NCBI RefSeq assembly: GCF_047496725.1
Contig: NC_132985.1
Span: forward strand, 50,001 to 114,000
Source: Anoplolepis gracilipes
Lineage: Eukaryota > Arthropoda > Insecta > Hymenoptera > Formicidae
DNA length: 64,000 bases
Reading direction: 5' to 3'
Shown: positions 26,517 through 39,951 of the stretch, in pieces
Position numbering within the stretch: the first letter of the stretch is position 1
Layout: the number at the start of each line of letters is the position of its first letter
Made by a program: the position numbers and the translations under genes
The notes under the pieces: model-generated
Databases searched by the model: none
Seen by the model: only the letters and a program-made list of their open reading frames with translations
What the model was told of the DNA's origin: nothing

Positions 26517-26912
26517 GAATGTCGATTTTAAATTACCAATAAAAAAAATGATCATGATCGTGTAGAATCATATTTTAAAATACGTTTTCGATGTTGAAAT
26601 GTTGAAACATTTTCAAAATAATATATTGTACATGTCTCATATTTTGCATGATAAAATAGTATTATAGTATATTATAGTATATTATTCTATAAACGGCACT
26701 TTAGAAATTTATCCTATGGCATTTCAATGATCAACCAACTTCCTTTTTTGTTCAAAAAATAAAACGAGAATTCTTAAAGATAGCATTAAATAGCATAAAA
26801 AGTAATATTCGCGTCTGTTTCCAACTGTTAGGCTCGAGTTGTCGGGGGTCCGAGATAGAAGATAAAATATTAACACTTGAAGCGATCCTATATTAGTCCG
26901 CTAAAACTCATT
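26107..26912. mobile_element. DNA-transposon remnant with about 85-bp terminal inverted repeats
   Basis: The first about 88 bp (aatgagttttagcggact... to ...cgacaactcgagcct) reappear as the reverse complement in the last about 85 bp, with only small indels (TA, GC) and a single-base change. The 630-bp interior is AT-rich with a GA run (26473-26513) and no transposase frame. This fits a non-autonomous TIR element (MITE) about 0.8 kb long. Target-site duplication is not evident, so the superfamily is unassigned. Confidence 0.65.
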
Positions 26913-27983
26913 GACAACTTTAGAATCTATTCTTTTATGAAAGAAATATAAATATAAATGGTGTGTAAGAAAAAGAGAGAGATGCTTTCGGTGAAAAATA
27001 AAAATGCATTTCGCATAAATAGGCAGGGAAATTATTATATAATACAACGACGCGACAGCATCGTATTATCGACTCGTTATTTTCGACTAATTGTGTCAAT
27101 CAAGCGGAACGCAGGCATCGTCCGATATATATTTTTTTTCGCGTTATCAGCTCGGAAATTCGTACGATCATACAAATTTACAAATAAATAAACACAAGGA
27201 TGCAGCGTCTTATCATTTGGGGCGCGAGCAAGCGCATGTTTAGAAATGTCTAGAGTCTAGATCGTTGGTAGGTATGTGTGAGATGCTGCGACAACACGCG
27301 ATGCTCCATCAATTAAGCGAAACGAGAATAAACTGCGGAAGTGCGGTGCGTGCGCGACGAGATTAGATTCGTTTGAATTAAAGTTCGTATACAGACGTTT
27401 CTGTCTCCGGTTCTGAGGTCCGAGGTCATTAATCAAACGATAACTCCCATAACGCCATAACGGGCCCCTATCGTCTTCTCCGGAGAAGAAATAACACTGG
27501 GTATTTATGGTAATAAAAATGGCAGTCGGGATCATTTGCCGCGCGCCAATAATCGTACATCGTCGTGAGTCGTGACGTTGCTGCTTCGGCCGCGCAATTA
27601 GAACAGAGTTATCGAATCATAATAAATAAAATGATGTGTAATTGTGGGAGTCGATGAGAGCCGCGTGCACTCACGTCTGTGTGGGTGGGTGTACATTAAC
27701 GTTAACGTAAACGTTATTGATTTCGTCTGTAATTGATCCGAGTAGCTCATCTTCTCATGTGTATTGGATAACTTTGATTGAAAAAATTGCAGAAAAATAT
27801 CATTAACCTTATCTATCTCATTGTCAGTCAATATATGTATTGTACACACATATATATATTAACAAATTGTACAATAAATTTTCGATAAAATAAGAGTGTT
27901 GTAAAAATACGATTCTTTTGCGCAATGAGATCTCATTAAAAAAATCATTTGTATTTCAATTATAAGAGTATTATATTATAAGA

Positions 27984-28045
<62 letters not shown>

Positions 28046-29644
28046 CCTCCCTCCCTCCCTCCCTCCCTCCCTCCCTCCCTCTCAAATTAACTCCAAGTTC
28101 TTTTGTACTTTGCTATCATAAATTAACAAGTCGTGTGAAATTCTTGTAGCATTTAACACAAAACTTATAACAATTATACGGTCGAGAAGATGACGAAATT
28201 GATGTTGACTGAAACGTTTACAAGCATCAGATGGTATCGCATGCACATTTCGCGAACTCGCTGAATAAGAAATCCCGAGTGTACTCGATACGAGTGACGG
28301 AGTGCGATTTGATTGCTCAACAACTCGTATTATGCAAATGACGCGTCCGCTAGGCCGTGTGTTAATTGGCTAAATACAATTCCAGCTATTCCGCAAATAC
28401 GACTTCACACGGCTTCACATATCTCCACATATGCGTCGCTCTTCGAGCTTGAACCCTACCATGGAAGAAAGAATCCGTTTACAAGAGCTAGACATATATA
28501 TTTTTCATATATACATAAGTATGTCTGCCATAGTAAACGTGCCATATATCTTACACTATTGCTTCGTTCGAGAAAAAGACATTTCTTTTTCTCGAAGAAT
28601 ATCCGAGAAATATTAAGAGAAAACCTTTTAACTTTTCGTCATATTGTCTTTTAATCGCCGTTCTCTTTTCATTCAGCTGAAGCATCACTTATTTAACTTT
28701 TTAGTATATGACTAAATTTTCGACGTTCTTACGCTATCGCGGAGAAGCAACTTTATTAGCTGGACAAGATGAAGCGATTTCAAGTCTGTATTATTGACCA
28801 ATTCGTTTATAATATTCTGCCAAAAAAATTCAATATTCCTCAACTGCGATAATGGCCTTTATTTCCTCTACCTATAAATTCGTCGCGCGTCGCGTCATTG
28901 GAGTAAAAATTCGTATACGTATGTACAAATGTATACATATAATGTGGGGCTCCAAATGAATTCGTATGTCTCGCCGATGAATTCAAATGAACGAAACGTT
29001 GTGACGTAACAACAATAAATTGCATTATTAATATTAGCGAAATTACTGAAAATATAGCCAGCTCAATATCCAGTAAATATCTCTCGAGTGATTTTACCGT
29101 GATACATAATATCGTCCGTCTTTTAAAATATAAACTAATATAACTTCACAATCTCGATGAGCAAAATTCACGAGAGTTGAAAAAAAGATATTTTTTTTTT
29201 TTCTTAAACAATGTCGTGCAATAAACGTCGATAGTGAGCCAGATTGTGCCTATAGATTGTGTACATGTATAGACAAAATAAAAGTAAAAAAATTATCACG
29301 TTGATGTGTATAAATGTTGGATTTACCTTAATATTTACCTTAAAATTGTTCGGTTAAACTCGAAAGTGAAATGATAATGCCATTCTTATCTATGATAGTC
29401 GATTTCTCGTAAAGATACAAAAAAAAAAAAAAAAAAAAAAAAAAAGCATACTGCGTCTTGTTTCGCTCGAAAAGAAGAGACGATAAAAGAGACGGAATTG
29501 CTGCAAGTTGGACAAACTCTCGTTGAAGAGTGAAATGTTTGAACTCGCATTCGATCAAGAGAGGAAGGTATCCCACTCTCTCATTCTCCGATGATTCAGT
29601 CAAGCGACTCGAGATAAATACAGTTATATTCGGACAAAGAAGGG

Positions 29645-29715
29645 GCTAGAGTCACTTTCGCCTCGTTGTCGTGCGGGTAACCAGAGTTCAATTCCCGGGG
29701 GCGATAGTCTCTCGT
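29645..29715 (+). other. tRNA-like sequence with B box, possible SINE head
   Basis: agagttcaattcccggggg matches a pol III B box / T-loop (GTTCAATTC), and the upstream tttcgcctcgttgtcgtgcggg resembles an anticodon arm. The T-stem has mismatches (cagag against cccgg) and no full cloverleaf can be drawn, so this is not a working tRNA. It is followed by pyrimidine-rich, T-run sequence, as in a decayed tRNA-derived SINE or tRNA pseudogene. Confidence 0.25.
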
Positions 29716-29821
29716 ATCGTCTCAATGTCTTTCTCCGTTCTTCTTTCCTTTCTTTATTTTTTTTTTTTCCTTTCACTTCCTCCGCTTGTATTTGCGATAT
29801 TTTCAAGAATGTCACAAGAAA

Positions 29822-29902
<81 letters not shown>

Positions 29903-31078
29903 AGAGACACGATAGCGTACGACGAAAAAACGCTTTCGCTATGAAGATTCTCGAACGGATAAAAATCGCAGAAGAGAAGCGTTATATTGCGTTAATACTG
30001 TGTGTGATACAGTCGTTTCTGAGCGACAATTAAAATATTTGTCTTACCTCGAATTTCTATTATTATAAGAGAATGAAATAAACAAGTGAAAACGATAATG
30101 ATCTATTGTAAACGAGTTCTTCTGAATGAATAACTTCTTTATATGTATGTATATCGTAAGCATATAATACGCGATAATAACAATATGCGAGGATAAATAT
30201 ACATACACACACACATGCGCGTGCGCACATATACAATGTTTTATAATGAATGATTTAGAATTTGATCGTATTTTAAAGGCTCATGAAAAAAATTCGATTC
30301 TTATATTGAACATTTAACTAGATGTAAGACTTTGAGAATTTAAAGAACAGATTTCATCTCAGAGATCTCTTCGTATTTCAAACATCTTAAAAAAAATTTA
30401 TATTTGAATAAATTTACTTGCACTCAACGTCAAACAACGTGATCGAGCCGCTAGCCAATCACCTCAACTTCTTAAGCAGCAAAAAACATATATACAGAAA
30501 ACGCTTATCTATTTGCAGAACGAACAATTTTCAATGTATTTTCCTCAAGTTAGCGAAAGCACGATATACAAGGCTATACGAGGTATTTTTGAAACATTCG
30601 GACAAATTTTACAAGTAAACAAAGCAAAGAGAAAAGAGAAAAATTTTGTCATTTATAAATATAAGCATCGCGGCACGTAAAACTTAATATACATATAATA
30701 ATATTAACAATTTTCAACAATAAGGCATAATTTAAAACATCAATTAATTTTTCGTGTTTTTATATAGATATCTCCTTTTATTCACATTTCGATATAAACA
30801 AGTCACTCCGGAAGTTTGTCCAAATATTTCACTGGGCATCCTCCGGTGCAAGATCCTTTCCTATTATAGGGGAGCGGAAGAATTCGATCTGCTAGGCAAC
30901 CTCCCTCCCTCCTCTCTACATCCTTTTGCAGACCCCAGAGCCGTAAAACGAGGGCCGAATCAAAGTCCAATTTATATTTATGAATACTTTGGAGAGAGCG
31001 TGTTCGCTCGCTCATCCGGAAGCCGGAGTTTACTCTAATACATATCTGGTACACATATCGCGCATTGTTGATCGGGCG

Positions 31079-31154
<76 letters not shown>

Positions 31155-32317
31155 TTTTTTTTTTGCAACCGCGTAGTATGACGAAAACGGTGAGATCACT
31201 ATAGCGTTTACTTTCATGAATCATTCCGATTCTCCTCTCGTGACCTTATACTCTCTGCCTACATGTTAAACTACAATAATCATGGATGAAAGGAGGAATG
31301 AAACCCCAGAGATAAGATATCAGAGGGCCGAAAGTTGGAGCAGGCACTTTTAATCGTTACGTTGTGAATTGTTACATTTAATATATATTTATTTTGTCCG
31401 AGAATCGATTGTCAACGACAATCACATATCAACGATGATTTTGTCACTGCTGCGAGCAATTTTCCTTGATTGAAAGCAAGATACTTGGAAAGTACCGTAG
31501 CGATCCTTGGCAAGAAATCTCTTATGCCAAAGTGGATCGTAAATGCAAATGCACCGTCGCGTCGCAACGATTCTTACGCAATACGCGTCGAAAGAAGTTC
31601 GCTTACTGGGAACGAACTGCATCGTTGAGATACATACCGGTTATTTTTGTCATGGTACATTGATAATCGCGCATATAGCGTTCGGCCGCTAATGCGCTGC
31701 CTTAGCAAACAAGTTTAGCGCTTGTCTGCGCAAATCTCTGCTTTACGCATATTTTTATTTTTACGCATAATAAATTATCGACGCATCACGGAGTATTTAT
31801 TGAATTCTTGTAAAAAAATTATCTGAAAATCTTTTCTAATTTTCCAGATTTGTTTGTTTGTTCTTTGCAGGTAAAATTAGAGATTTTGTAATTTTTTACA
31901 AATAAATTCTTTATTAACCGTGCTTTCTTATCTTTTCTATTCATACGATCAAGAAGGCAAATAAATAACATTTAAATTTCAAATGTTAGATTTGAAAAAA
32001 TAGTAAAAAGATTGGCTTTTGTAACATAAAATAATAAATTTTTCACTCAAATAATATTTCTCACTTTTACACTTGTCATCAGGAATGACAATGAAGATTG
32101 TGTACTACCTACATATTTAGTATTTGAAATAAACAAAGATGTGATAATTATAATACACATATTCTGAACATACACAAAAAAGTCACTTTATAATTCTTTA
32201 AAATAAATATTTATTTATAAAATAAATAAAACATAGAACAGAGAGATATTTATGTAACTTTTTCTAGCATTTATAATAATATCAATTTATTAATTGTAAC
32301 ATTAATTTAGACAATAT

Positions 32318-32432
<115 letters not shown>

Positions 32433-33972
32433 ACGTCACACACTATATCTAAACGTTAAAGAAACAAACATTGTAATATTGTACAGTCGACACACGAGGA
32501 CACGAGAATAGCTACTTTGTATACCTCGTATATAAAAATTTACTTTATTATCAATTGCAACCAACACCATAAATAAAATCACAGGAAATAAAGAACGTAT
32601 CTAATTGATGTGTAAAATCGATACATTGCCTTCTAATTTGTTTTCAGTACACGTTTCAGTAATTAATAGTTATCGTACTTTGTAGCGTCGTTCCACAATA
32701 ATTCCATGTTATTTCGACACTCTGACTGAGAATGGAAGTTGCCTTGAGCCACGAGTCTGGCGTTTAATTTAAATGTAGCACCGTGGGCGTTCGCAGTGCG
32801 TGCGTATGATTGGTCTCGTCGACTGCCCGGGCTTATTGGAAACATTCCGGATGTACGTGGATTTCGTGGATTGAGTATAATAAGGCGAAATAATAAGATA
32901 GCCGGAGCACATGGTGGGCAGGCAATGCAATCTTTCAATTTTGCCGAGAAACGCAATTAGCAATGAGATCCGTATCTCCGTCTCGCTCTATCGTTCAATC
33001 GATAATGTCGCGCGATTACGATCCCGCAAAAGGCGGTCGATTATTATTATTATATTGCCTTAGTCCTTAGCGCGAATTGCAAAAAGCGGAAGCATAATAT
33101 TGCAGTCATAGTATTGACCCAATATTTATGTGCAATCTACGAAGAATTGTCGAGACATCAACCAAACTGCATAACTCACAGCAGTTTGAAGATATTCGAT
33201 CGACGAAGAAATAAATCGGGATAAATTTAAAGATTAATTATATAATATTTTCAAATGTTAGTCATTTTAAATTTTATTAGATAACGTTGTTGTGTGTTAA
33301 AAAAATATGTATGACTACAAATAAAGCGGTTGAAATTGTTGTGTGAAATACCAACAACTAGTTATATTTAGATAAATAAAATTATCTTCCTATAAACTAC
33401 CTTTTCGGAAAAAAAAAAAAATCGCATCTCTTGAAATTTGCGCTACCTACGTGACATTATACAATGTCGGATGGCTTGCGCGGAATCCCGTGACAGTCGA
33501 AATGCGCGTAAAATTTACGCGTTACATTCTCCGCATGTGTGTGAGAGTACGCCATTATCAACACTCATAAAGAAGTTATAGGAAAAGAGAGCTAAACGCG
33601 GCAGAGAGAGAGAGAGAGAGAGAGAAGCTATCATTTCTACGCTGTGAGTGCGAATTCTGCTAGTCCGTCTATAATTCCGAGCATTTAATTGTCTTCCTCT
33701 CATGACCCGTAGAAAGATATTTTATCAAAGGGAGAGAGAGGGAGAGAGACGCATCGTATCCGGTCGGTACACTTTATCCCCCGGTACACTTGTAACCGAT
33801 GATGAGTAAATCGTGAATCATAACTGTTCAATCGCTGCATCGTTGAAATAATAGCTGCCAAAACGCACGAAAAAGTGTATAATTTTGTCATTCTCTAAAA
33901 TTTTACGAGAGAAACACAACTTTCCCTTTACTTTACCCAACATTTATTTCTTTTTGTCACGTCTGTATACAT

Positions 33973-34269
<297 letters not shown>

Positions 34270-34486
34270 AAAAGTAAATATGCAAGTAAAGATCAATAAT
34301 TTTATCTTTTCAATTTTAAGAAATTTCCGATTCAAATTGTATACTCCAATCATATATGATTCTACTAGCGATATTAAAATTATTTATTAAAAGGATCAAA
34401 GAGTTTCATTGGTAATCTAAAATATTAATAACTTGCCGTGAGCCAATATACGGTATCGTGGAAAAATATAATATAATAGCGAGCCT

Positions 34487-34542
34487 CCTCTCTCCTCTCT
34501 CCTCTCTCCCCTCTCCCCACTCCCCTCTCCCCTCTCCCCTCG
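34487..34542. repeat. 7-bp tandem array, CCTCTCT / CCCCTCT
   Basis: Eight consecutive heptamers: three CCTCTCT and then CCCC-type variants. Confidence 0.9.
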
Positions 34543-34784
34543 TCCGACGAAAACCGAAACAACCCTTGGAGTGTACATATACGCATTATGTGACTACACA
34601 TATCGATTATCATACAGCCCTATCGGACGGCGAGAAAGTAATGCCGGCCCTACGACGAGCAGAAAGAGGCGAAAGGGATGGGAGAACGAGTAGCATAATT
34701 CGAAGTCTCTCGGAATTCCATGCGGTCGGCATCGAGGGTTAAATGAAAAGGTCGACGCGAGACGCGAGACACGAGAGCCAAGAG

Positions 34785-35078
34785 GCGAGAGACGAGAGAC
34801 GAGAGACGAGAGACGAGAGACGAGAGACGAGAGACGAGAGACGAGAGACGAGAGACGAGAGACGAGAGACGAGAGACGAGAGACGAGAGACGAGAGACGA
34901 GAGACGAGAGACGAGAGACGAGAGACGAGAGACGAGAGACGAGAGACGAGAGACGAGAGACGAGAGACGAGAGACGAGAGACGAGAGACGAGAGACGAGA
35001 GACGAGAGACGAGAGACGAGAGACGAGAGACGAGAGACGAGAGACGAGAGACGAGAGACGAGAGACGAGAGACGAGAG
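34785..35078. repeat. 7-bp minisatellite, GAGACGA unit, about 42 copies
   Basis: A nearly perfect heptamer array, preceded by degenerate copies from about 34755. The frames on both strands of about 140 codons (Arg-Asp-Glu-Arg-Arg-Glu-Thr, and Leu-Ser-Ser-Leu-Val-Ser-Arg) are direct products of the 21-bp super-period and not evidence of a protein. Confidence 0.97.
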
Positions 35079-35701
35079 GCGAAGGGAGGAGAACAAAAAG
35101 GGATGGACAAGCTATCAGAGGGTTCGGCAGAGGAGTATACCACGAGCCACGACGCGAGGAAGTGAGAGATGCACAAGTTGAAAAAACACCGCCCCGTTCC
35201 TATACTTTCTCACGACCGCGATTATTGAACGCGCGCGCGCGATATCTCGAAGCTAAAAATAAAAATAAAAATGCGATGCCGCCTGGTTAAAACGATAATG
35301 GCGGACGTTAATAAAGCCTAGAGGTTCTCGCGAGAGAGCGAGGGAAACAGAGGAAGGAGAAAAGGGAAGAGGAAGAAAAACGGGAGAGGTATGTATGCAT
35401 TTATATGCGACAATAGAGAAAGAGAGAAAGAGAGAAAAATAAACTGTAAAATTTCCCTTCGCGTATCTCGCTAATGAGGCCTGACCATCTGACCACGGTG
35501 ACTTCTTTTTTTTCCCTCGAACACATGCATTCACACGTGTGCAATTGCGCGTTAGCGCCTGCATTGTGTGTTTTCTCTCCTACTGTGTCGATTATTATTC
35601 AAAGGTACGTCAAAGAAATAAATTTGATTCGTTGAATTTGCGAACAAACATTTGATATCGATAGATGTTTTTTTATACTGCATTTAAGAAGATCTCTACA
35701 T

Positions 35702-35768
<67 letters not shown>

Positions 35769-36977
35769 ATATACTTTTTCAATATATTGTATAATTTAAA
35801 ATAATATATTACTTTGCAATATTGAATTATTTCAAGAATGTATAAATTTAAATTGAATATCAAAATTATAATTAAATTTAATTAAAATGAGTAACTTTAC
35901 ATTAATTTAATTCAATTAAAATTTAATTTCCATTTAATTTAAAAATTAGGATTAGTAAATCTTGTAATAATGATAATAATAAAAGTTATGCTTGTCATGT
36001 GAGGCCCATATGGTTTGAATAAACAGCATAGGAATTGAAAAAGAAAAAGATAATAATAGAAAAGAAGAGGATAGTAATACGTGCGCACAACAGCTACATG
36101 TTTCATCGAGGCTCAATCAATTAGAAGGCAGAGAGGACTTGTTATAGGGTATTCAAGATCGAAAGCGGCGGTTAACTTTTGAACGAACGTTACTTGTAAT
36201 TTACGCGGTAAATAAAATTTTTGACGGAAAAACGCCAGATATTTATTATATGAGTTATCTGATTGTGAGTGAAAAAAAATTGATGCGTCTCTCGAGACGA
36301 TAGATTCTAGACATTATTGAACCGTTATTATTTATCTATGAAAAAATTACAAATATGCATTTTATAATAAAATAACGATCCCTAATCAATTAAAGCTTCC
36401 TGCCACGGTTAAGAAAAACGTTTATAAAAGATTTTTACTGTTTACATAAACCTTATATAGATATTATTTTTTAACAAGTTATTTAGTCTTTTTTTTTTTG
36501 TTGTAAAACACAGATTGCTCCATCATGCGATAAGAGTGAATAATTTCATCGTAAACTTTTCTACGCCTTTCTCGCCGTATTTTATCCACCAAATAAATAA
36601 ATATAAGAACTCATTGTCAGATTGATTCCCGTAGTTACTGTTGCCCGCTGTATGTACTACTCTATGATAACCGAGATAAATGGTGATCAAAGGTTCTTGG
36701 GCTTATTCCCGTATTACACCATACTACCATATATGCGATAGCGTCTATTCAAACCAGAGATTATCGCGAGATTAGATGGTATTAAGGAAACACATTCATT
36801 AGAAACGATTCTTCGAACATTATTTCGCCTTTCCGTCTCGAGAAGAGATGCGCACGCTATTTTAAACATTCCCAGTCAAGATAACTTTTCCAAGGCATAT
36901 AATAGAAATTATTCCTTCCCTTTCGCACGCGCGCGACAAGTATTTATACTTATACCAAATTATATAAATGACCTAAA

Positions 36978-37012
<35 letters not shown>

Positions 37013-37233
37013 CATCTTGCTCAAACTTGCATGTATCTTCTATATATATATTGCATTTTAACACGTTACATATTCAGAAATGCTTCTCCTAAAGTACTTA
37101 CGTTTGGAAAAGAAAAGTGAACTTTTTCTCAACACATTATACATGTATATATAATACAGAAAACACTATCGCTCCAATTGTTAAGACTTGCGTTTGATCA
37201 AGCGAGCGTCTTCGTCGAGGCAAGTTTTTCAAG

Positions 37234-37320
37234 TAAGAGGAATGCGTTGCCCAACATGGTCCATGCAGCATGTGTTTCTATCACCTGCCGGCTACGTTTG
37301 CAGCTGCGCAAATGTACAAG
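37234..37320 (+). pseudogene. Possible decayed EGF-like (LDL-receptor type) domain fragment
   Basis: In one frame the DNA reads EECVAQHGPCSMCF; after a one-base shift near 37279 it continues LSPAGYVCSCANVQG. Together this gives the first five cysteines of an LDL-receptor/LRP-type EGF module (C-x4-6-G-x-C-S-x-C, then SP-x-GYVCSC), with one residue too few between cysteines 2 and 3 and no sixth cysteine. A phase-1 acceptor-like position (caagtaag before AG-GAA-TGC) would suit EGF exons. The frameshift makes a functional exon unlikely; a fragment of an LRP-like gene or coincidence are the alternatives. Confidence 0.2.
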
Positions 37321-37924
37321 GCACAAAGAAACGGAAGAAATCGAGAAGCACGAATATTTTTATTATTTAAGGTATTTAAGGAAGAGCAAAAAAGTTGGAG
37401 CGAAAAATCTGCAAGTATAAAAGAGGAGACTGAGAAAGACGAGAAAAATCCCTATATAATTTTGTTGTATTTTCCGATAATCTTCTTTTTCGAGATGTGT
37501 ATATAACATTTTTTATTTTAATCAAAACTTATTATTAGAATATATGATATGTGTAAATAATTGCAAAAATAAAATTAGTTTTTTTAAATTAATTTTTTCG
37601 ATCATTTAATCAGAATTGAAATTTGAACTTCCCTGTTGACGATTCATGATTTTTCTTTGCTTCGCTCTTTGTCTTCGATCTCTGTCACGTCGATTTAATA
37701 CGTCATTGTTTGTGCCTTTAGCAACAAAGTTCGGGATGAAACTTGAGCAAATACGCTGCGATTTGCCTCGAATAAAAGCGAGTTTTCGAAAACAGAGTTA
37801 CGAGTCTTCGTAAACTTTTTGCGCTTTCTCGCGCGCATTGAGAATTCTCGACTTTCTTCGATTTGCCGAGAGATGTGAAACCGCCGGAAAAAAAATTATG
37901 CGACATTATTCGTTCGCCGAACGC

Positions 37925-37990
37925 GGCGAATGGCGGCGAATGGCGGCGAATGGCGGCGAATGGCGGCGAATGGCGGCGAATGGCGGCGAA
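37925..37990. repeat. 10-bp tandem array, GGCGAATGGC
   Basis: About six and a half perfect copies of a 10-bp unit in a CpG-rich patch. Confidence 0.95.
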
Positions 37991-38225
37991 CCAAATTGCG
38001 CGAGATTGCTATCCAACCGATGCACTTTGTTGGCGCCAAAAACGTCACGAGAAAACGCTTACGAGAGGGACGCTAGCGAAAGCTAGCAATTTTCGCGACG
38101 CGACGGTAACGTCGGCAGAGATGGACGATGGACGGCGCGAGATTTCTGAAAAAAGACATGGCTAGCTTTCTGCCGACGACGTCGACGGCGACGGCGGCCG
38201 CGTCGCGGCGCCTTGAAAAATGCCA

Positions 38226-38260
38226 GCCCCGGGCCCCGGCCCCCAGCCCCCGGCCCCCGG
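38226..38260. repeat. 7-bp tandem array, GCCCCGG / CCCCCGG
   Basis: Five consecutive GC-rich heptamers with single-base variants. Confidence 0.8.
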
Positions 38261-39294
38261 GAAGGCTACCTCCCGGTGAGGTCCTATCTTTATCAATGTC
38301 ACTTTTTCCATTGTCTGCAGCCGACGGCACGCAATACGCGGCGGCGTTTCTACAAACGTGCCGTGGTTAGGTTCGAAACATTCGCAAATTGTATTATGCG
38401 AAGCGAAAAAAGAAAAAAAACATTTTCGGATACAAAGAAAGAAAAGTACAACAAATGTATTTTTTAATCGTTGCAGAATTATTGCATAATCTTAGAAAAT
38501 TGACTTGGCAATAACGTACATGTACATGTATCAAGGCTTTAAATATTTCCGCGTTAAAAGCTCTGAGAGATACTTCATAAATTTTAATGTTTTATCAATG
38601 TTTTAATCTTACATGTAATAACCAAAGTTGGCGATACCGAATGAAAATTTAATCGTGAAAGATATAGAATAAAGGGAATGTCTTTGAAGAAGAAAAAAAA
38701 ACAAAGAGATCCACTCAAAGAAGTATGTATGTAGTACATACATACATCCTCTAAAAATGCACAAGGCACAAGGAAATTAGTCCTATAACTAGCAAGACGG
38801 AAAATATCCCACACGATTGTCATATGCATAGTTCATCAAAGTTCATATATAATTTATAGGTATTTTTTAAATATTTTTTATAAAATAATTTTCTTTATTT
38901 TTAATAAAAGAAAGTTTTATAAGATATATTTTATCAAAATTTTTACATAAAAGAGAGCGTAAATTTCGTATTAATTTCAATTTAATAATTAGATAAAATA
39001 ATGATTTTTCCCTTTACCTATGTCTTCTTCCGATTGAGCGAGCGACTATTCTTCCTGGTTAAGTTTCCTCCCGTTTCGAGATAGAAAACTACAAAATATC
39101 TTTATAATCAGGTGTAAAGCATTTTTTTCGTCTGCCTCGATCGGACGAATTTCACACACTGTGGAACGTTCAAAAGGGGGGGGGGGAGGGTAATCCGCAA
39201 AGGAGGAGGAAGAGAAGGAGATTTTTACCATCACATGACATGCAACACGCACATGCATATTACCGAGAGGAGGGAAGAACGAAGAACGCAAGAA

Positions 39295-39322
39295 GGTGCA
39301 TGGTGCATGGTGCATGATGCAT
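39295..39322. repeat. 7-bp tandem array, GGTGCAT
   Basis: Three perfect heptamers and one variant, GATGCAT. Confidence 0.85.
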
Positions 39323-39364
39323 TCTTCTCGGCAGCGCCGCCACTTTTCTCTTTGCTGCTGGGTG

Positions 39365-39413
39365 ACGCAGACGCAGACGCACACGCACACGCACACGCAC
39401 ACGCACACGCACA
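39365..39413. repeat. 6-bp tandem array, ACGCAG / ACGCAC
   Basis: About eight hexamers, the first two of the GACGCA form and the rest CACGCA. Confidence 0.9.
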
Positions 39414-39437
39414 GCCGCATCAAAGGCGCCGACGTGA

Positions 39438-39460
39438 ACAGTACACAGTACACAGTACAC
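39438..39460. repeat. 7-bp tandem array, ACAGTAC
   Basis: Three perfect consecutive heptamers plus two bases. Confidence 0.85.
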
Positions 39461-39642
39461 GGAGACGTGTAGGTACCACCACGTGAGACTCGCCGCATCG
39501 TGTCTCGTGTCGCATCTCGACTCGACGTGCACCGACACCGTTCCATCGGACTTGTGCACACAGGAACGCATGTCGTTTCGAGTATCTCGCCGGTGGCATC
39601 TACGCGCGTGTCTTCCCGCTTCCCGTCGCGCCGCATCGGTAG

Positions 39643-39707
39643 CCGCAACCGCAACCGCAACCGCAACCGCAACCGCAACCGCAACCGCAACCGCAACCGC
39701 AACCGCG
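39643..39707. repeat. 6-bp tandem array, GCAACC
   Basis: About eleven perfect copies of a hexamer; the Arg-Leu and Thr-Ala dipeptide frames here come from it. Confidence 0.95.
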
Positions 39708-39923
39708 AGCGTTATTTCACATTGAGAGAATCATGAGTTCATAGAAAAAAATTTAGAATAGATATTGCGTAAGACAATTCGTACAATTGTCAACGGCAAT
39801 GTTGAGGCAATTAACAAACAGAGCTTATATCAAGCTGATAATTGATAATACAAATACTTGTCACAACTTGATTGTACAGGGTAAGTTGATAATCAATTTG
39901 GAAATTGACATTTATATATAGAT

Positions 39924-39951
39924 GGTTATGGGTTATGGGTTATGGGTTATG
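39924..39951. repeat. 7-bp tandem array, GGTTATG
   Basis: Four perfect consecutive heptamers. Confidence 0.9.

Noticed and set aside
31843..31875. Plus-strand tttgttctttgcag followed by gtaaaa, resembling a second recursive site
   Set aside because: It is on the opposite strand to the only recognised gene, and the donor half is not consensus.
32663..32956. 97-codon minus-strand frame with a CIACPPC-like start
   Set aside because: Only local cysteine pattern; the remainder has no recognisable motif, and no splice sites or start context support it.
34743..35165. Open frames of 140-148 codons on both strands
   Set aside because: They are read directly from the GAGACGA heptamer array; the amino-acid pattern repeats every 7 residues on both strands.
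39046..39702. 218-codon minus-strand open frame
   Set aside because: Made up of three simple repeats (GCAACC, ACGCAC and ATGGTGC units) joined by low-complexity sequence; no domain recognised.
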